Origin: Chromera velia
Taxonomy: Eukaryota > Sar > Chromeraceae
Direction: 5' to 3'
DNA length: 64,000 bases
NCBI GenBank assembly: GCA_018398765.1
Contig: JAHBMJ010000742.1
Location: 1 to 64,000 of the forward strand
The position numbers were made by a program, and so were the translations under genes. The notes beneath the pieces were generated by a model. That model was not told the origin of the DNA and did not search any database. It saw only the letters and a list, made by a program, of their open reading frames with translations. Positions 24,365 to 34,274 of the stretch are shown one piece after another (position 1 is the stretch's first letter; every line of letters starts with the position of its first letter).

Positions 24365-24409
24365 AGGTCCGACTTGAGGGCAAAAGTCCATTTATGAAGG
24401 CACAAGCCT
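24365..24409 (-). repeat. Right terminal inverted repeat
   Basis: Reads AGGTCCGACTTGAGGGC on the plus strand and ends GGCACAAGCCT. It is the inverted partner of 19906-19950. Confidence 0.9.
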
Positions 24410-24575
24410 GAGGGTGGGAATCTCATTCGGGAAGGTACTGAAATGCTTCTCCAGAACCTTTCTCATCCCCGGCCTCATTCCCTCCTTCTGCACTTCCCTG
24501 CGGAAATCTGTGTAATCATCCGAATTGATCGGGCGGGAAAGACGAGAGAGGCGGAGGCTTCTGTATCGTGGCTCC

Positions 24576-25349
24576 TTAGATTCGGTTGACCTCCAGGGGG
24601 GAGGAAACGGAGGGAAGAGGGCGGACCTCAAGACGGTAGCACCGGAAGGTGGTAGATTCCTTCTTGGAAAGCCTACGGATCTCTCTGCGGGTCAGGGGCT
24701 CAGGCTCGGCCCCCGGAATATGGTAGATTTCCGAGTCATCCAGTGTGAACTGCGACCCGGAGGGGGAACGATCTGCAGCGATGAAGAGAGACTTCGCTTC
24801 GAAATCGGGAAGGGGTTTGAAGGTCTCACAGAAGGGCATCCCCAGGACCACATCATAATCCTCGTCCAGATCGAGTACAGTCATGGTCAGGGGGGCTGTG
24901 AAGTCCTGAATTCTCAGATCGATGTCAGGCGCCTCCCATTGGACAGTAGTCGAAGGAGCCTGCGCACCATCGAGACGGATGCCCCCTTTGCACATAGAAG
25001 GCTCCAAGGCAGACAAACGGAACTTCCCGGCGTCAATGACTTCCTTGCTCACATAAATGGAGTCTGCCCCTGGATCCCAAAGGGCACAGATCGGGATGCC
25101 ATTCGCTGTGCCGTAGAAGGTGATCAATTTCCCCTTCCTGCCTGCCCTGCCCCCAGTCGTGGAGTACATCCCTCTCGGGGGTGCATTCTGCTGCTGGCGC
25201 TGTGACCACTGGGGAGGGTTCCCCTGGAACTGCGGTGGTGGGCACAGTCCAGGGGGAGGCATAAGCCCCTGCAGGATGACTGGATTCCCCCACTGCCCCT
25301 GCACCGAACTGCCATAGTGCTGCTGCACCCCACTCTGTAGGTTATGCAT
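24576..25349 (-). pseudogene. Protease part of the chromovirus
   Basis: The translation shows a retroviral-type aspartic protease signature, ICALWDPGADSIYVS, followed by VVLGMPFCETF. These match the active-site loop and the hydrophobic-glycine motif of Ty3/gypsy proteases. A Gln/Pro-rich stretch precedes it. The nested TIR element lies just downstream. Confidence 0.8.
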
Positions 25350-25433
25350 ATGTCCCTGACCTCCGTAGAAATTTTTTTGACCCCTGTGACCCCTAGGACC
25401 CTGTTGTTGCTGTTGCTGCTTGCGGTTCCTACA

Positions 25434-26412
25434 CTAGCGTGCAGAGTGTCCCACTGCGTGACAATTCAAGCACCTATTCTCCTGAATGTGCCTCTTGATC
25501 TCATCTTGGGAAAGGGAATAAATTTGGGAGATTTGGTTAAGATCCATCGGGACGGGCCCATCGTTGGATTGGGACTGAGATCGCAAAGGCGGGTGCAAAT
25601 CACTTCGCCCGTCTCTGCCCTGGCCCCCGTAGTCTTTCTTTCTCCCCCCACTCAACAGCTGCTTGGCCTTCTCTGCATCCTTCATCGCAGCATCGAGACT
25701 ATCAGGCTTCCTCCTCCTCACTTTCTTCCTCACCTCATCCGGAAGGCCCCGAATGTAGTCATACATCAAATCGATCTCACTCACATCAACGATTCCTTCT
25801 ACAATATCGTTGAATCGGACAGAGTACTTGTGAACCCCCTCATTGCCCTGACAACGGACGTTCTGGACTTTCCCTCTCAAGTCTGTCTGTTTGTTTGGAT
25901 CGGGGAAACGCTCGGACAGACGGGTGAAGAGATCTTCTACGTTGACAAAAGGAGAGGCAGACCTCTGCGTCTTGTTATACCATTGCTTGAGGAATCGGGA
26001 GAAGTACTGACACACAGACCCCAACTGCTTCGACACCTGAATATCGGAGAGCTGTATGTATTCCCTCATATCCGCAACCCAACCTTTGAGCAACTTCCGG
26101 TCCCCATGAAACACCGGCGGCTCTTTCGCTTTGAAGTTCGACCGCTGGGGAGGTGGAGAAGTCGGCTGTTGATTCATCCGCTGCCACTGCTGCTGCTGCT
26201 GTTCTGGTGTCTGCTGCTGCTGTTGATGGATTGGGCCCCCGTCGGTGGCTGTTTGTTGCTGCTGTGCTCCCAGAGCGTCCATCTGTTGTTGCTGAAGTTG
26301 TTGCGTCTGCTGCACCTAGATCATCTGCTGCTGTATGAATTGCTGCCCCTCCAGCAATTGCTGCAGAACCTGCTCCATCGAGAAAGAGTCTTGGAAGAAG
26401 AAAAGAATTCAC
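25434..26412 (-). pseudogene. gag part of the chromovirus
   Basis: A glutamine-rich N-terminal region (Q-runs from CTG repeats, 26160-26330) is followed by a retrotransposon-gag domain (FHGDRKLLKGWVADMREYI, then LFTRLSERFPDPNK and YDYIRGLPDEVRKKV). It ends with a CCHC-type knuckle start, CLNCHAVGHSAR. The role is particle assembly and RNA binding. It is part of the fossil element. Confidence 0.85.
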
Positions 26413-26496
26413 TTGCCAAGAAAGAAGATGACTGTTACAGGATCAGACCGAGCAACAGAGGTCCTGGAGAGATCAACCACGCTCTGTGCTACCACG

Positions 26497-26833
26497 TAAG
26501 GAGGTAACTCCTCTTCTCCTAAGTGAGCGCACTTAGTTCAGTTAGATCTCTACTACGGAAAGTCTGTCAGTTCAAGGTTCACTTCCAAACTGCTTCTAGA
26601 AGCTTTGCAAGCAACTGTTGTTTACTCAATCCAGGCTATACGTAGCTAATTGAATTAATTCCATTTTATTTCTATTTTATTTAATTCTCTTCTAATACAG
26701 ACTGGCATGGCGGCGCCTCCATGAGCCTGCGTGCGTGTATTGGTCTCTGAGCTGCGGGCGTCCCGTGCGGCGGCGGTGCGTGTTAGTTCGGCTCACCCCG
26801 GGATTGGCCGGTCCCGTGGCTCGCCTCACTATG
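26497..26833 (-). repeat. 5' LTR of the chromovirus
   Basis: Pairs with 16435-16771 at equal length. The primer-binding-site-like TGGTAGCACAGAGC lies immediately to its left on the minus strand (about 26482-26495). Confidence 0.88.
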
Positions 26834-27036
26834 TTACGAAATTAACATAATATATTTTTTTCTCTCACTAAACCTGATTTAAAAACAGGAAATCGTACTG
26901 TTTCATCGCTTAAAACTCTTTGTTTTAAGCTTTTAAGTATTGTTTACTACCTAAAAAAGCTTGAGAGATATAGAGAGATATGGTTCTTTTGGAGATCATT
27001 TTACTGTTGGAGACCGTTTTACTGTTGGAGACCGTT

Positions 27037-27294
27037 CAACCAACCACTCAACCAAAAAAGAGGCCCAATAGTCTAATGGTATGATTCTTGTTTTGTGTGC
27101 GAGAGGTCCCAGGTTCGATCCCTGGTTGGGCCCTTTTTTAGCAAGAGGGACACCAAATTTGCGCCCAATCGTTGTTTTGGTGCCCCCACAACACTGAATC
27201 CCGGTAGGTTGGCAGCTGGTCGAAGCGGATTCATGCATATAGAGAGATGGATGTGCATGTTGATCAATGGAAAGATGCGGGACCCTTCATTGAT
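27037..27294 (+). repeat. Duplicated tRNA-Pro locus, copy 1
   Basis: About 258 bp shared with 41304-41562. The match starts ~24 bp before the tRNA (CAACCAACCACTC), runs through the T-tract, and continues ~155 bp beyond (CCAAATTTGCGCCCAATCG ... GGACCCTTC). Homology on both sides of the tRNA suggests copying of a genomic locus and not a SINE. Confidence 0.75.
27061..27133 (+). tRNA. tRNA-Pro-derived copy with altered anticodon loop, likely pseudogene
   Basis: 73 nt alignable base for base with the tRNA-Pro at 41327. The A box (TAGTCTAATGG), B box (GGTTCGATCC), T arm and a T6 terminator are kept. The acceptor stem has lost one terminal pair (A opposite C). The anticodon stem has extra G-U pairs, and the loop reads TTTGTGT, which would make the anticodon UGU (Thr) where the partner has UGG. 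It is either a decayed copy or an anticodon-shifted tRNA. I favour a pseudogene. Confidence 0.7.
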
Positions 27295-27297
27295 AGC

Positions 27298-29146
27298 AAG
27301 GAAAGGCTAGAGGAAAGGTAAAGTATTAAAAATAAATAGGAATAATTTTCTAGAATGATTTCAAAACTTTTAAGAAAGAATAGATAGAAAGATACTATGT
27401 ATAATCTTGCACAGGAGGGATCATCAGTTAAATTAATTTCTTGTAATTTAAATTAAACACTATTTTCTTTAAAAACAGAATAAATCAGAATATATTAGAA
27501 TACAATATAATACATAATTAAATTACATAATAATTAAATACAACCAGATGCAACATGCAGCGAGTGCAACATCCTAAGTTAAATTAGTGCAACACTCATG
27601 CAATACTAATGTAACACTTGTGTATACTCATACAACACGTACTAACGTAACACTTATGCAATACTAATGCAACACTGCAATATATATATGTAACACTATA
27701 ACAGATATATATAACACTTATGGAATTTTCCAACACTTGCGAAAAATTTCACACTTACGGAAAATTCCGATATTTGCGGAAAATTCCGACTTACGGAAAA
27801 TTCCGACTTGCGGAGAATTCCGACTGGCAGAAAATTCTGATACATGCAGATTCAGTGACATGCGGAATTTTCCGCACATGTGAAAAACCAAAACTCGGAT
27901 AAAAAGTTTGATAGCACTTCAGTAACAGATTCTGGAGAGTGATTGAATCGACTGTCAGAAAATTCCGCAACTCGTTCATTCAGGTCTTTGACAGTTAAAA
28001 TCAACTAGAAGAACTCTTGGGACTTAGGTGACTTTGACTGATCAACGAACTCTGCATCACAAACCTTCAAATACTGTGCAATTTATCAATACCTGTATCA
28101 GTGAATACCGACTTGAACTGGACTCTGCCCTCCTGTCCAAGATTCTGCTCTGCCTGGTCGACAAGAAGTCGACCAGTAGAACAGAACACGTGGTGACTTG
28201 CCTGCAAGAAGCGACCCTTCTGATCTGGAGTCAGACAACCAAAATAAACACAGACCAGACTACAAAGTGCTGCAGGAATCTCAAGCAACCCAGAGTCGGA
28301 CAAGTCGGACTTGAAGAGGAAGAAAACCAGAGATAAGCACAGACCTAAGTCACCTAAGTCCCGAGAGTTCCTCTAGTTGATTTCAACTGTCAAAAACCTG
28401 AATGGACAAGTTACGGAATTTTCCGACAGTCAGTTCAATCACTCTCTAGAATCTGTTACTGAGGTGCTGCTAAACTTTTGATCTGAGTTTTAATTTTTTG
28501 CATGTGCGGAAAATTCTGCATATTACTGAATCTGTATGTGTCAGAATTTTCCGTAAGTCGGAATTCTCCGCAAGCCAGAATTTTCCGGAAGTGTGGAATT
28601 TTCTGCAAATATCAGAATTTTTTGCAAGTATGGAATTTTCCGCAAGTATCGGAAAATTCTGCAAGTGTTGTATAAATCTGTTATAGTGTTGCATATATGT
28701 GTTGCAGTGTTGCATTAGTGTTGCGTGAGTATTATATTAGTACGTGTTGCATGAGTATACATAAGTGTTGCAGTAGTATTAATTGTATGAGTGTTATACT
28801 AGTTCAACTTGGGATGTTGCGCTCGCTGCATATTGCATCTGGTTGTATTTAATTATTATGTAATTTAATTGTATATTGTATTGTATTGTAATATATTCTG
28901 ATTTATTCTGTTTTAAATTTAAAGAAATTAGCGTTTAATTTAAATTATAAGAAATTAATTTAATTGATGATCCCTCCTATGCAAGATTATACATAGTGTG
29001 TTTCTATCTATTCTTTTTTAAAAGTTTTAAACTAGGTTTTAAAATCATTCTAAAAAATTATTCCTGTTTATTTTTAATACTTTATCTTTCCTCTAGCATA
29101 TACTTATATACTTTACCTTTCCTCTAGCCTTTCCTTGGACGTGACA
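27298..29146. repeat. Fold-back pair: copies A (minus) and B (plus) of the GGAATTTTCC repeat family
   Basis: Copy A (27298-28192, minus) and copy B (28348-29146, plus) are inverted around a ~155-bp spacer and would form a hairpin with arms of about 730-800 bp. Each arm has an AT-rich end ending in CCTTTCCTCTAGCC, a ~10-bp-period array of TGTTGCAT(G/T)AG, then a ~17-bp-period array of the palindrome GGAATTTTCC spaced by GCAAGTC. The spacer contains the 93-bp unit also seen at 36931-37330. No protein-coding content is credible. Confidence 0.8.
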
Positions 29147-29800
29147 CATCCATGCTAATGAAGAATGCAGCCCCAGAATAAGTATAATTAGACAGTTGTG
29201 GAATACCGTCTTGAGCAGGAGGGACGTGTTATGTGGTACTTTGCACCCAGTAGAAGGCTTTTAGATTCGGGGATATTTGGACACAAAATAAGGAAGAACA
29301 TAAAGGAGATCGGAGTCTAGAGACGGGGCAAAAGATGTGAAAGGCCCAGGCATGCCACCAGAATCGCGGCCGTGCTACGCTTGCGCGGCCTGCCCGCGCA
29401 AGTCCACCGCAGAGAGGGTGGCGCCGCCTCGCGCGCGACCATATTCTCACGTACAGAAATTGAATTCGACCATATTTTTACTAAAATTAAATTCGACTTC
29501 GACCAATTTCGACCGCGCAAGGCGCCACTGATTTTGAACGCGGCCTGCTGCATGCAGCCGTCTGGCGAGCCACATATATCCAGAAATGCCGACTCAGATT
29601 TAAAAAATTCAAAACCTTGGAATTCGCGCGCCATGAGATTAAAACTTAGCCCGCCAACTCGGAGCTTCGATTCAGAATTGTATCGCACCAAACTTCAACT
29701 TCAGACTTCTTCTTCACAGACTGCCTTCTCAAGAGTCAACTGATAATGAAGTTTCTGTTGTACTCCCTAGTGCCAGAGTACGACAAAACATGCTGGCGTT
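29147..29800. other. Unique stretch between repeat copies
   Basis: No gene recognised. A GC-rich patch at 29340-29450 (GCGCGCGACC) sits in otherwise AT-rich sequence. Short frames lack motifs. Confidence 0.35.
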
Positions 29801-30740
29801 ACCACGTGTTCCGTTCTACTCGTCGACTTCTTGTCGACCAGGCAGAGCAGAATCTTGGACAGGAGGGCAAAGTCCAGTTCAAGTCGGTATTCACTGATGC
29901 AGGTATTGATAAATTGCACAGTATTTGAAGGTTTGTGATGCAGAGTTCGCTGATCAATCAAAGTCACCTAAGTTTCGAGAGTTCTTCTAGTTGATTTCAA
30001 TTGTCAAAAACCTGAATAGACGAGTTACGGAATTTTCGGACAGTCAATTCAATCACTCTCCAGAATCTGTTACTGAGGTGCTATCAAACTTTTGATTCGA
30101 GTTTTAGTTTTTTGCATGTGCAGAAAATTCCGCATGTCACTGAATCTGCATGTATCAGAATTTTCCGCCAGTCGGAATTCTCCGCAAGTCAAAATTTTCC
30201 ATAAGTCGGAATTTTCCGCAAATATCGGAATTTTCCGTAAGTGTGGAATTTTCCGCAAGTGTTGGAAAATTCCGTAAGTGTTATATATATCTGTTATAGT
30301 GTTGCATATATGTGTTACAGTGTTGTATTAGTGTTGCATGAGTGTTACATTAGTACGTGTTGCATGAGTATACACAAGTGTTGCATTGGTATTGCATGAG
30401 TGTTACACTAGTTCAACTTGGGATGTTGCGCTCACTGCATGTTGCATCTGGTTATATTTAATTATTATGTAATTTAATTATGTGTTATATTGTATTGTAA
30501 TATATTCTGATTTATTCTGTTTTTAAAGAAAATAGTATTTAATTTAAATTACAAGAAATTAATTTAACTGATGACCCCTCCTGTGCAAGATTATACATAG
30601 TGTGTTTCTATCTATTCTTTCTTAAAAGTTTTAAAATCATTCTAGAAAATTATTTCTGTTTATTTTTAATACTTTACCTTTCCTCTAGCATATACTTATA
30701 TACTTTACCTTTCCTCTAGCCTTTCGTTGGACGTGACACA
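29801..30740 (+). repeat. Copy C of the GGAATTTTCC repeat family
   Basis: A 940-bp copy from CACGTGTTCCGTTCTACT to GGACGTGACACATC. It contains the GTCGAC-rich head, the palindrome array (about 30100-30270), the TGTTGCAT array (about 30300-30420) and the AT-rich tail. It is highly similar to copies D and E. Confidence 0.85.
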
Positions 30741-33280
30741 TCCCTCCTGTGCAAGACGATCATCCCGATCGGTTAAAAAAACATGTATTTTTCCTTGAAC
30801 GTGACTAGACATGACATTGTATCTATAAGTCGTCATACAATGTCATGCAGACAATGCAGGAAACTTAAACTCCGCTCGCGGGTTTTCTAATGACAGCTGC
30901 TGTAACAGTGATGTTTGGGTTTAGCTAGGCTTAGCGGCCTGGCCGGTCCCTAGACTTTCACAGTTAGAAAGGGGAATCTGATTATTTTAGGGTCTAAAGG
31001 TTGGGTTCCTCATATAGCGTCGCCGCCCAGAGCCCATTTTCCGCCGCCGCAAGCTTGGGTGGCATAAAAAAAAAATTGGATAAGGTCCACGTGCAGGTAT
31101 TATATAGTATTGTTTTTTCGGGGTCTCAAAACTTGTTTAGTTGGCATGTATTGTTTGCAACAAGTTGCTCTAGCCTCAACAGAGAGCGATTGCTCCTCCT
31201 CCCAGTAAATAATTGCATCCCTATGATGTTCTACGACCTTAATTTCCCCCTCTTTCTCCTTTCAGACTTGCTGCCCATCCCTTTTTGGAATCCTGTTTCT
31301 TCATTGTTAGTTTGCGCATTTCCCGTCTCCGGGATACTTCTGTGGTTTGGAGCTCTCTGCGTCTTCTTTGGTGGGTTTTTCCTAGTTTTCTAATTGAATT
31401 GGGTTCCTATCCTTTATAGAAAAATGCCGTAGTGATCACTTCTCTGTTTGCAGGCTTTCAGCTATGCAGGAAATTTGTGTCGAAGCCTGTGTATGTGAAT
31501 GTATCTTCTGTCTCTCATTCTACCTCATCTTTGGCCGTTTGCGGCTACTGACCTTTTTGGAGTCCTCGCGTTTCCTTGTCAACTTCTGGTGGTGTAGTTG
31601 ACGTCCTAGTTGACGTCAGAAAAACGTCTGGCCCGGTTGGGTGTCTCTTTTTATGCTAACTACCAGCAAAATGGGGTTAAAAAGGTTTGCTCTGAATGAA
31701 GAGCTTAAGGGCTAAGTGGCGGCGCCGCCTTACCCCACTGGCCATTCTTCTCACTTTTCCCCGGATTTTCCCAAAGACAGGAAAATTTTCACTCATCCTA
31801 GGCGTCAATATGCCAGACCATCATACTCCCTGTGAGGAAATGCGATTGGCGGCGTTTTCGAAATCCTTCTCGTACTTAGAGATTTTTGCTGGTCATTCTT
31901 GGTATAGAGCAGGGTGCCCCACAGTGCGTTTTCCGAATTTTTCTGAGATTTACTTTTCCTTCACCTCTTCCCCTGCCGTTGTGTCTGCAGGTTGATGTTG
32001 GTGCTGGCAGTCATGTGTTGGCCTCTGTTACGGCCAGAAACGGCTCCTGAAGGTGGATGCCCTCTTTGTGATTTGAAGTTGGACTGCAATTGAGATGGGC
32101 GAAATCCGCTCCGTTGTACTTCTAGCCGTGTCTATGTTCAGAATCTTGGTCGGGTCATGTCCTGAGGTGTCTTATATTCATGTGCATACCCCAAAAAAAT
32201 AATTGCAACCATGTGTTCCACCATGCAATCATTTTATTGTGCACAATTGTATCGACTGTTCGTCTGGCTTGTGACTGCTTTCTCAATGGATGGTAGACAA
32301 TCTATTGATCTTTCTTTCTGTGCCTGATAATCTCTCTGGTCATTTCTTATATCTGGCCGGGCGTCCCCAGTATCTTCATTGCGGGCGTCCCCGCTATGAA
32401 GCTTGTCTGTCTCTTCTTTGCCGTTCCGATGTTCTTTTCTGAATCAATCATATATATCTGTCTACTGCTATGCTTGTTGACATTCAAGAGTCTCAGAATC
32501 TCTTACTGTACTATCCCATACAGTTCCTATCAGATGAAATGCAGCGTGATTCACATGAATTATCTCCCATATTCTTCCTATTTTCAGATTATCTGTGAGT
32601 GCCATATATATGGTTATTGCAGGTTTATTACTTTTCCATACTGATTTTTGGCGGGAGCTTCTGGCCATTCTTCCGTTCATTGCTTTGAAGGTGGGTAGGG
32701 TCTTTAGAGACTCAAGGTGCTCTTCACCTGATCTCGCCGCGTACCCCCTTGTTTTGGTTTGCTGCCGTGTCCCCTTTATATTTTGAACAGAACTTGCTTA
32801 AATTCTCGCACGGTTGCCTACACTTTCAGTACAGCACCAGGAGATCTTTTGTATGACTGGTCAAATCCTTTCTTTCCTTTTTGTTTGCACAGTTTGTTTG
32901 ACGCAAGTTCAGAGGCCACTGCGTGGGCCTGGGGCAGCCTTTCCTCACCAAGGGCGAATCCTGGGCTGGGAGAGTCGGGAGCCTGACTTTTATACGGTGC
33001 AGGGCCATCCAAATCGCCCTGGTGGGTACTCTGCTCTGGGGCCCGTCACTGACTCTGCGGTCCGTCCGTTTGCTTTTTGTGCATACTCGTTCATGACATG
33101 TCATTCATCTGTCCGTCGTGTTATTTTGCTCAAACTCATTATTTATTTTTATTTGTTTGGTTCGCTTATTCTTCTTTTCTCCAGCCGTCCCCTTTTACTT
33201 CTTCCGTCTTCCAATGAGCTTTCCACTGAAAGCCTCATCTCCCCCGTTTTCCACCTTCGTGCTCCCAACGCTCTGTTTGT
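30741..33280. other. 2.5 kb with no supportable gene
   Basis: Short frames occur on both strands but none shows a domain, signal peptide or consistent splice context. Isolated features: a TGACGTCA-like site near 31607-31615 and a poly-A run at 31064-31075. It may hold introns or UTR of an unrecognised gene. Confidence 0.3.
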
Positions 33281-34180
33281 GTGTTCAGCCGTTTCCTCCT
33301 TCCTTTCAGACTTTCAATGCTCTGTCTGAACGTTCAACCATCTCTTCCTTCACCCCCAGACTTCCCACGCTATGTTCGCGTGTTCAGCCGTCTCCTCCTT
33401 CACCTCCAGACTTTCCACGCTCTGTTCGCGTCTTCAGCCGTCTCCTTCTTCACCTCCAGACTTTCTATGCTCTGTTCGCGTATTCAGCCGTCTCTTTCTT
33501 CACCTCCAGACTTGCTACGCTCTGTTCGCGTGTTCAGCCGTCTCCTTCTTCACCTCCAGACTTTCCACACTCTGTTCGCATGTTCAGCCGTCTCCTCCTT
33601 CACCTCCAGACTTCCCACGTTCTGTTCGCGTGTTCAGCCGTCTCCTCCTTCACCTCCAAACTTCCCACGTTCTGTTCGCGTGTTCAGCCGTCTCCTTCTT
33701 CACCTTTAGACTTCCTACGCCCTGTTCGCATGTTCAGCCGTCTCTTTCTTCACTTTCAGACTTTCAGCGCTCTGTCTGAACGTTCAACCGTCTCCTCGTT
33801 CACCTCCAGACTTCCCACGTTCTGATCGCGTGTTCAACCGTCTCCTCCTTCACCTCCAGACTTCCCACGTTCTGTTCGCGTATTCAGCCATCTCTTTCTT
33901 CACCTCCAGACTTTCCACGTTCTGTTTGCGTGTTCAGCCATCTCTTCCTTCACCTCCAGACTTCCCACGTTCTGATCGCGTGTTCAGCCGTCTCTTTCTT
34001 CACCTCCAGACTTCCCATGCTCTGTTCGCGTGTTCAGCCATCTCTTTCTTCACCTCCAGACTTCCCACGCTCTGTTCGCATGTTCAGCCGTCTCCTCCTT
34101 CACCTCCAAACTTCCCACGCTCTGTTCGCTTGTTTAGCCATCTCCTCCTTCACCTCCAAACTTCCAACCATTGATTGCTT
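33281..34180 (+). repeat. 50-bp minisatellite, about 18 copies
   Basis: The unit TTCAGCCGTCTCCTCCTTCA continues with CCTCCAGACTTCCCACG and TTCTGTTCGCGTG. The spacing of TGTTCAGCCG is 50 bp (33581 to 33631, for example). Copies differ by scattered substitutions with almost no indels. Because 50 is not a multiple of three and the unit has no stop in any frame, all three plus-strand frames stay open for 350-700 bp. This produces overlapping false proteins. Confidence 0.92.
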
Positions 34181-34274
34181 CTCGCCTTATCTTTTTGGAA
34201 TTCTCTAATGTCTGATTGGTGTTTGACTTAGCACAGGTTCAGTTCCTGGCGCTGTGCAGCCTTTTGGTTGAGTC

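Larger units (their letters stand above)
19906..24409. mobile_element. Unclassified 4.5 kb TIR element nested in the chromovirus
   Basis: The element is bounded by 45-bp terminal inverted repeats (19906-19950 and 24365-24409) that match except at one position. GAGG flanks both ends (19902-19905 and 24410-24413), a possible 4-bp target duplication, though the local GGAGGAGG makes its exact edges ambiguous. No transposase is recognisable on either strand, so it looks non-autonomous. Inside are AT-rich ends, a 175-bp tandem repeat (21640-22035) and a pyrimidine-rich tract (22505-23400). The TIR sequence AGGCTTGTGCC is not one I can assign to a superfamily. Confidence 0.8.
16435..26833 (-). mobile_element. 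Ty3/gypsy chromovirus, nearly intact LTRs, carrying a nested insertion
   Basis: A minus-strand LTR element with 337-bp terminal repeats at 26497-26833 (5') and 16435-16771 (3'). The repeats are about 98% identical (I count about six differences), so it is young. Just inside the 5' LTR the minus strand reads TGGTAGCACAGAGC, close to an initiator-Met primer-binding site. Parts in order: gag, aspartic protease, RT, RNase H, integrase, chromodomain, which is the chromovirus layout. Reading is interrupted in a few places, and a 4.5 kb TIR element sits between protease and RT (19906-24409). I did not find a target-site duplication outside the LTRs. Confidence 0.9.

Noticed and set aside
27037-27294. 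tRNA-derived SINE
   Set aside because: A T6 Pol III terminator follows the tRNA in both copies and homology also covers the 5' flank, which fits locus duplication better.
28028-28336. 102-residue frame, with a related reading at 37192-37461
   Set aside because: It lies wholly in the palindrome repeat family and its spacer; the conserved peptide follows from repeat copying and is broken in other copies.
33118-34208. Several overlapping 90-235 residue plus-strand proteins
   Set aside because: All are readings of the 50-bp minisatellite in its three open phases, with no domain.
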